A program made the translations under genes and the position numbers. Positions 5,508 through 9,716 of a stretch of 9,716 bases of DNA are shown here, in pieces. The notes under the pieces are model-generated. The model searched no databases. It worked only from the letters and a program-made list of their open reading frames with translations, and had not been told where the DNA came from. Source of the stretch: JBOFDK01 sp051650305 (GTDB lineage Bacteria > Bacillota > Clostridia > Lachnospirales > Cellulosilyticaceae); assembly GCA_051650305.1 (NCBI GenBank), contig JBOFIT010000097.1, positions 1 through 9,716 of the forward strand. The letters run 5' to 3'. Each line of letters opens with the position of its first letter. Position 1 is the first letter of the stretch.

Positions 5508-5566
5508 GGAATAAAAAAGCCAAAAGTATGGGATGAAAACCCAGGAACTTTTGGCTTTTTTATTCC
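5508..5566. terminator. Bidirectional terminator between the DUF11 and aminotransferase genes
   Basis: A perfect 20-bp inverted repeat (5508-5527 with 5547-5566) has an AAAAAAGCC/GGCTTTTTT core and an inner TGGG/CCCA stem (5529-5532/5540-5543). Each strand reads stem then T-tract, so it can end both convergent transcripts. Its right arm touches the first base (5566) of the minus-strand stop codon. Confidence 0.93.
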
Positions 5567-6750
5567 TATTTAAAACGTTCAGCAAGCTTTGTAAAGGCTG
5601 GAAGTGAACGCTCGATCATTTCGTAGCTTGTGCAGTATGCGAGGCGTACATAGCCTGGGCAACCAAAAGATGAGCCTGGTACAAGTAGAATATTGTACTC
5701 TTTGGCAATCTGGCAGAAAGCTTTGTCGTCTTCAATAAGTGCTTTAGGGAAGAGATAGAATGCCCCTTGTGGCTGGATGCATTCAAAGCCAAGGCTTACA
5801 AGGTGATTGTAAAGTAAATCACGGTTACGTTTGTAGATCGTTACATCTACTTCGTTATCGATACACTTAGCAATGACCTTTTGGAAAAGAGAAGGTGCAT
5901 TAACGAATCCTAGTATACGGTTTGCAACATTAAGTGCTGAAAGAATATCTGCTAAGTCATCCATTTCAGGATGAACAGCTATGTAGCCGATGCGCTCACC
6001 AGGAAGTGAAAGGGACTTACTATAAGAGTAGCCGATGAACGTATTATGATAGTAGTTAAGGAGGTAAGGTACCTCTATACCATCATAAGCAAGCTCGCGG
6101 TAAGGTTCATCAGAGATGAGGTAGATACTTGTACCGAAGGCTTTTTCCTTTTCAGTGAGTAAGGCGCTAAGTTTCTTTAAGGTAGCATCAGAGTAGATGA
6201 CACCAGTAGGGTTGTTTGGTGTATTGATAATGACAGCTTTTGTCTTAGGTGTAAGTGCTGCTTCTAAAGCTTGAAGGTTTGGCTCAAAGGTAGAAGTATC
6301 AGCAGGTACCACCACAAGTTTGCCATCAAAGTTACTTACGTAGTTACGGTACTCACCAAAGAATGGTGCAAAGACGATGACTTCATCTTCAGGATTAAGC
6401 AGTGTCTTGAAGATGACATTAAGTCCACCAGCAGCACCACAAGTCATGATGATATGATCAGCTGTGAGGGTAGTCGTATGCTTACTATTTAAGTAATCAG
6501 CGATGGTAAGACGTACATCTTCATAACCAGAGTTGTTCATATAACCATGAAGAACGTTAGGATGTTCTTCTTCTAAGATTGTATGAATGGCATCTTTAAT
6601 AGTAGAAGGTGGAACCACATTTGGGTTACCTAAACTAAAGTCATAAACGTTTTCAGCGCCATGGATACTTGCAAGTTTCTTACCTTCTTCAAACATTGCG
6701 CGTATAACAGAACTGTTTTTTACGAGGTCTTGCATTTTTGTAGAAATCAT
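5566..6750 (-). CDS. Pyridoxal-phosphate-dependent aminotransferase, class I/II
   Basis: A 394-residue cytoplasmic fold-type I aminotransferase, full length for the aspartate-aminotransferase superfamily. It would move an amino group between an amino acid and a 2-oxo acid using PLP. Seen: a substrate-gate segment DFSLGNPNV (37-45), a PLP-phosphate region TCGAAGG (103-109), and NTPNNPTG (176-183) with N180. ISDEPYRELAY (212-222) supplies D214 to the pyridine nitrogen and Y217 to O3'. The Schiff-base lysine is K245 in GYSYSKSLSLPGERIGY (240-256), and R369 in YVRLAY binds the substrate carboxylate. All catalytic residues are kept. The substrate cannot be told: aspartate, aromatic, alanine and branched-chain transaminases share this outline. 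The start has AAAGGAGTG 5 bases upstream. The gene is monocistronic, convergent with the DUF11 gene and divergent from the chemoreceptor. Confidence 0.94.
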   Translation of the reverse strand: MISTKMQDLVKNSSVIRAMFEEGKKLASIHGAENVYDFSLGNPNVVPPSTIKDAIHTILEEEHPNVLHGYMNNSGYEDVRLTIADYLNSKHTTTLTADHIIMTCGAAGGLNVIFKTLLNPEDEVIVFAPFFGEYRNYVSNFDGKLVVVPADTSTFEPNLQALEAALTPKTKAVIINTPNNPTGVIYSDATLKKLSALLTEKEKAFGTSIYLISDEPYRELAYDGIEVPYLLNYYHNTFIGYSYSKSLSLPGERIGYIAVHPEMDDLADILSALNVANRILGFVNAPSLFQKVIAKCIDNEVDVTIYKRNRDLLYNHLVSLGFECIQPQGAFYLFPKALIEDDKAFCQIAKEYNILLVPGSSFGCPGYVRLAYCTSYEMIERSLPAFTKLAERFK

Positions 6751-6789
6751 TGTGTCACTCCTTTGAATTAGAATAAATAATCTTAACTT

Positions 6790-6819
6790 ATTTTACTACA
6801 AGATATCCTATTAAATCAA
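6790..6819 (-). promoter_or_regulatory. Probable promoter of the aminotransferase gene (minus strand)
   Basis: Read on the minus strand, TTGATT (6819 to 6814) and TAAAAT (6795 to 6790) are separated by 18 bp. This would start transcription about 7 bases further on, leaving a leader of some 30 bases with the AAAGGAGTG site at 6756-6764. The hexamers are moderate matches only. Confidence 0.45.
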
Positions 6820-6872
6820 AAATATAGATAAGATAAAATAAACAAAATTAAATAAAAATAAAAACAAAATAA

Positions 6873-6901
6873 TGGAATATATAAACAAAAAGTGCTATAA
6901 T
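6873..6901 (+). promoter_or_regulatory. Extended -10 promoter of the chemoreceptor-peptidase operon
   Basis: The -10 box TATAAT (6896-6901) is perfect and carries the extended -10 TG (6893-6894). A weak -35 TGGAAT (6873-6878) lies 17 bp upstream, preceded by very A-rich DNA. No motility sigma-D type promoter (TAAA, then GCCGATAT) is visible. The start would fall near 6908, giving a leader of about 60 bases with a small TATAAA/TTTATA hairpin. Confidence 0.65.
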
Positions 6902-6970
6902 TTTCCTATAAATACAGTTTTATAACAGACATTGGCATCAAATGGATGAGATAAAGGGGGACTGAGTAGG

Positions 6971-8725
6971 ATGAAAGGATTCAAGAGAAAAGGAAGCATA
7001 AGGGAAAAGTTATTAGTAAACTATGTAACGCTGATTGTCGTCATGATTGTCATAACAACAGTAGGCGGATGTATTTTATCACGGGTGAGTATGGACAACG
7101 TCAAGTATACGATGATGAAGTCGCGACTAGAATCAGACGTCTACTTGCGTAAACAGTTGTTAAGTTATAAATACGGAAGTATCGAACAAGGTGAGGATAC
7201 CCTTGTAGCCACAAGCGGGAGCGACTTGTATGGGGATGAAGAGTGGGTAGATAGCCTGAGTAAAGATGATTTAGAAGAAACTACAGTTTTTGCGAAGACA
7301 AGTGGGGGATATAAACGTATCGCCACCACGATTATCGATGAAGAAACAGGCGAACGTATCATAGGAACTAGTATTGAAAACACATCGCCTATCGTACAAG
7401 CAGTAGAAACAGGTGGTATATACATCGGGGATAATGTCATCAATGGACAACCTTATATGTGTGCCTATGCACCTATCGAAGATAGTCAAGGAATGATTAT
7501 TGGTATGCTTTTTACAGGGGTACCAGAGGCGGATTTGCTTACACTTATTCGTCATGAGTTAAATGTAGCCACAAGTGTTTTTCTAATCATCGGTGTTGGT
7601 GTTATTCTTATTTCAATCCTAATAACCATTATGACGGCTATTCATATATCCAAGCCACTAGAAAAAGCAGCAGCTTATACTAATGTACTGGGGCAACTAG
7701 ACTTATCTGATGAAATGCCACCTTTGGTTATGAAGCAAAATAATGAGATAGGAGACTTGGGCAAAAGCATCGTCTCTTTGCGAGAAGCATTGTGTGACGT
7801 TATGGGAGAGACCATCGCACTAGCTGAAGAAGTAAGTGTAAGAGCCAATGATCTAGGGGTAGTGACGGACTACGTCAATAAAACCAGCGAGGAGATCAGC
7901 TTAGTAGGGGAGCAAATCGCGGATGGTGCCAGCCATCAAGCAAACAATACACAAGATGGTGCAATGCATGTGGAAAACTTAGGGATACTCATAGGTGATG
8001 CTGGAAAAGGTATTGAAAGTCTGAAAAATGCAGCAGGACAAGTGGCACACCTTAAAGATGAAGGGGTCATCTTAATCAATCAGTTAAGTGAAGAATCCAT
8101 CCAAACACAAAAAGAAGTGGAGCTATCTTACCAAAATATATTGAGAACAAAAGAAAAATCAGATATCATTACAAGAGCAAGTGAAAAAATCAAGGCCATT
8201 GCAAGTCAGACTAGCTTACTAGCACTGAATGCTTCCATAGAAGCAGCACGTACCGGTGAAGAAGGTAAAGGCTTTGTGGTCATCGCTACTGAAATTCGAA
8301 AACTTGCAGAGCAGGCAGACCGTTTTACTGCAGAGATTGAGCAAAATATTAAAGACTTAAGTGAGACCAGTGCCGGTGCAGTTGAGGCGATGCAGCGTAT
8401 AACCACTAGAATAGACAATCAAGCAGATAGTGTGAAGGATACCCAAAGCAAATTTAATGGGATTGCAGATGCCATTGAGAACACATGGATGATTATCAAT
8501 GATGTCTTAAAGATGCAGCAGCAGATGACTGCAAAGCGTGATGAAATCATCGATATTATGCAGACTTTATCAGCTATCGCAGAAGAAAATGCAGCAGCTA
8601 CACAAGAGGTTGCAGGGTCTATTAAAGAGCAGACAGAATCAGTGGATAATATGAATGAACTTGCAAAAAAGTTAGAAGCAATTGCGGTTCACCTTAAAGA
8701 AACCGTTAACCAATTTAAATTCTAG
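6971..8725 (+). CDS. Methyl-accepting chemotaxis protein (Cache sensor, HAMP, MCP signalling domain)
   Basis: A 584-residue inner-membrane chemoreceptor that would signal through CheW and CheA to the flagellar motor. Order of parts: a short basic cytoplasmic N-terminus (1-13), transmembrane helix 1 (about 14-38), and an extracellular sensor (about 40-197) of single-Cache type with GTSIENTSPIVQAVETG (132-148) and GMIIGMLFTGVPEADL (174-189). Transmembrane helix 2 (about 199-222) is followed by HAMP (about 223-277, starting after ISKPLE). The coiled-coil signalling domain runs to the end, with hairpin tip IASQTSLLALNASIEAARTG (410-429), then GKGFVVIATEIRKLAEQ. No CheR-binding pentapeptide is present at the C-terminus (ends NQFKF). 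The ligand is unknown. AAAGGGGG lies 10 bases before the start. The next gene begins 14 bp after the stop, so the two are probably cotranscribed. Confidence 0.95.
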   Translation: MKGFKRKGSIREKLLVNYVTLIVVMIVITTVGGCILSRVSMDNVKYTMMKSRLESDVYLRKQLLSYKYGSIEQGEDTLVATSGSDLYGDEEWVDSLSKDDLEETTVFAKTSGGYKRIATTIIDEETGERIIGTSIENTSPIVQAVETGGIYIGDNVINGQPYMCAYAPIEDSQGMIIGMLFTGVPEADLLTLIRHELNVATSVFLIIGVGVILISILITIMTAIHISKPLEKAAAYTNVLGQLDLSDEMPPLVMKQNNEIGDLGKSIVSLREALCDVMGETIALAEEVSVRANDLGVVTDYVNKTSEEISLVGEQIADGASHQANNTQDGAMHVENLGILIGDAGKGIESLKNAAGQVAHLKDEGVILINQLSEESIQTQKEVELSYQNILRTKEKSDIITRASEKIKAIASQTSLLALNASIEAARTGEEGKGFVVIATEIRKLAEQADRFTAEIEQNIKDLSETSAGAVEAMQRITTRIDNQADSVKDTQSKFNGIADAIENTWMIINDVLKMQQQMTAKRDEIIDIMQTLSAIAEENAAATQEVAGSIKEQTESVDNMNELAKKLEAIAVHLKETVNQFKF

Positions 8726-8739
8726 AAAGGAAGACAAAA

Positions 8740-9716
8740 ATGGAAGCAAATAAAGAATATGTAATGGCAATAGCAAAAGAAATATTAGGATGTGATAGCC
8801 CAAGTGGATACTGTCATGAAGTGATGGCTTTAATCGAACAAAAAGTAAAAGACTATGGGTATGCTTTTGAGTATACACAAAAAGGTTGTGGTATCATCAC
8901 TGTGCCAGGGAAAGAAAGTGGCAGAGTCATCGGCTTATCTGCCCATGTAGATACTTTAGGGGCTATGGTAAGAAGTATCACAGGAAGTGGTACCCTTAAG
9001 TTTACACAAGTAGGCGGACCTATCCTTGCTACATTAGATGGTGAGTATTGTAAAGTACGTACCAGAGATGGACGTACGTATACAGGAACATTCCTAAGTA
9101 CAAGCCCATCTTCACATGTCTATGAAGATGCAGCTACAAAGGCAAGAGATGCAAAGGGAATGGAAGTACGCTTAGATGAAGAAGTGAAGTCTAAAGAGGA
9201 TGTACAGAACTTAGGGATTAGTAATGGGGACTACATCTTTATCGATCCTAAAACCACAGTAACAGAAAGCGGCTTCTTAAAGTCTCGCTTTATAGATGAT
9301 AAGGCAAGTGTAGCCATTTTACTTACTTTACTGCATACATTAAGTACTGAAAAGACAGTGCCTACACATACACTGAAGATTCTCCTTTCAACTTATGAAG
9401 AAGTAGGACATGGTGCATCTTATATTCCAGAAGATATCACAGAGATGATTGCAGTAGATATGGGATGCATCGGTGAAGACCTTAGCTGCACAGAGTATCA
9501 AGTATCTATCTGTGCTAAAGATTCAGCAGGGCCATACGATTACCACATGACTTCAGAACTTATAGAGCTTGCAAAGACAAATAACCTTGACTATGCAGTA
9601 GACATCTATCCAATGTACGGCTCAGATGTAGGGGCAGCCCTTCGTGGAGGCAATAATATCAAAGGAGCTCTTATAGGACCAGGTGTACATGCATCACATG
9701 GTATGGAGCGTACACA
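8740..9716 (+). CDS. M42 family metallo-aminopeptidase, 3' end outside the window
   Basis: The open frame continues past the window end after 325 codons, probably lacking only the last 15 to 30 residues of a 340-350 residue protein. M42 (glutamyl/deblocking aminopeptidase, TET-like) enzymes are cytoplasmic di-metal peptidases that trim peptides from the N-terminus, often as dodecamers. Metal and catalytic residues seen, by family alignment: H69 and D71 in SAHVDTLG, the bridging D186 in FIDDKAS, general base E220 and ligand E221 in YEEVGHG, D240 in AVDMG, and H320 in HASHGMER. The middle segment (about 75-175) corresponds to the dimerisation/tetrahedron beta-domain. The start has AAAGGA 8 bases upstream and follows the chemoreceptor stop by 14 bp, indicating one operon. 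Some M42 homologues are annotated as endoglucanases, which is probably wrong. Confidence 0.94.
   Translation, partial: MEANKEYVMAIAKEILGCDSPSGYCHEVMALIEQKVKDYGYAFEYTQKGCGIITVPGKESGRVIGLSAHVDTLGAMVRSITGSGTLKFTQVGGPILATLDGEYCKVRTRDGRTYTGTFLSTSPSSHVYEDAATKARDAKGMEVRLDEEVKSKEDVQNLGISNGDYIFIDPKTTVTESGFLKSRFIDDKASVAILLTLLHTLSTEKTVPTHTLKILLSTYEEVGHGASYIPEDITEMIAVDMGCIGEDLSCTEYQVSICAKDSAGPYDYHMTSELIELAKTNNLDYAVDIYPMYGSDVGAALRGGNNIKGALIGPGVHASHGMERT

Noticed and set aside
7165..8878. Minus-strand open frames under the chemoreceptor gene and operon junction
   Set aside because: They are antisense to a well-supported chemoreceptor and peptidase, with no start signals or family features.

Overview
The window looks like a chromosomal piece of a low-GC Gram-positive (Firmicutes), most likely a motile member of the class Clostridia. 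The A+T-rich intergenic DNA, strong AAGGAGG-type ribosome binding sites, an rrn operon with distal tRNA genes, tRNA genes mostly lacking an encoded CCA, a DUF1846/UPF0371 protein and an M42 aminopeptidase all fit this. A family such as Lachnospiraceae or Cellulosilyticaceae is a guess that cannot be settled from the sequence.

Layout. Positions 1-515 are the tail of an rRNA operon: the 23S 3' end, 5S, tRNA-Val(TAC), tRNA-Met(CAT) and a terminator. A monocistronic DUF1846 gene (552-2057) follows with its own terminator. Next is a five-gene tRNA operon, Glu-Pro-Lys-Gly-Phe (2314-2761). It is driven by a strong extended -10 promoter preceded by helically phased A-tracts and ends in a GAAA-loop terminator. 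A very small protein-kinase-fold gene (2891-3430) sits between that operon and a stand-alone tRNA-Thr(CGT) with its own promoter and terminator (3446-3595).

After a 270-bp region with several potential hairpins comes a 533-residue DUF11-repeat protein without signal peptide (3865-5466). It converges on a class I/II aminotransferase on the minus strand (5566-6750), and the two share a bidirectional terminator with a perfect 20-bp stem. Divergent from the aminotransferase, across a strongly A-rich spacer, is a two-gene unit: a Cache-type methyl-accepting chemotaxis protein (6971-8725) and, 14 bp downstream, an M42-family metallo-aminopeptidase (8740 onward) that runs off the window.

Functionally this is mostly translation infrastructure interleaved with independent short transcription units. 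No mobile element, CRISPR array, toxin-antitoxin pair or defence system was recognised. The least explained items are the structured DNA upstream of the DUF11 gene, the DUF11 protein itself with its unfinished last repeat, and the minimal kinase preceded by three TCAATAC repeats.
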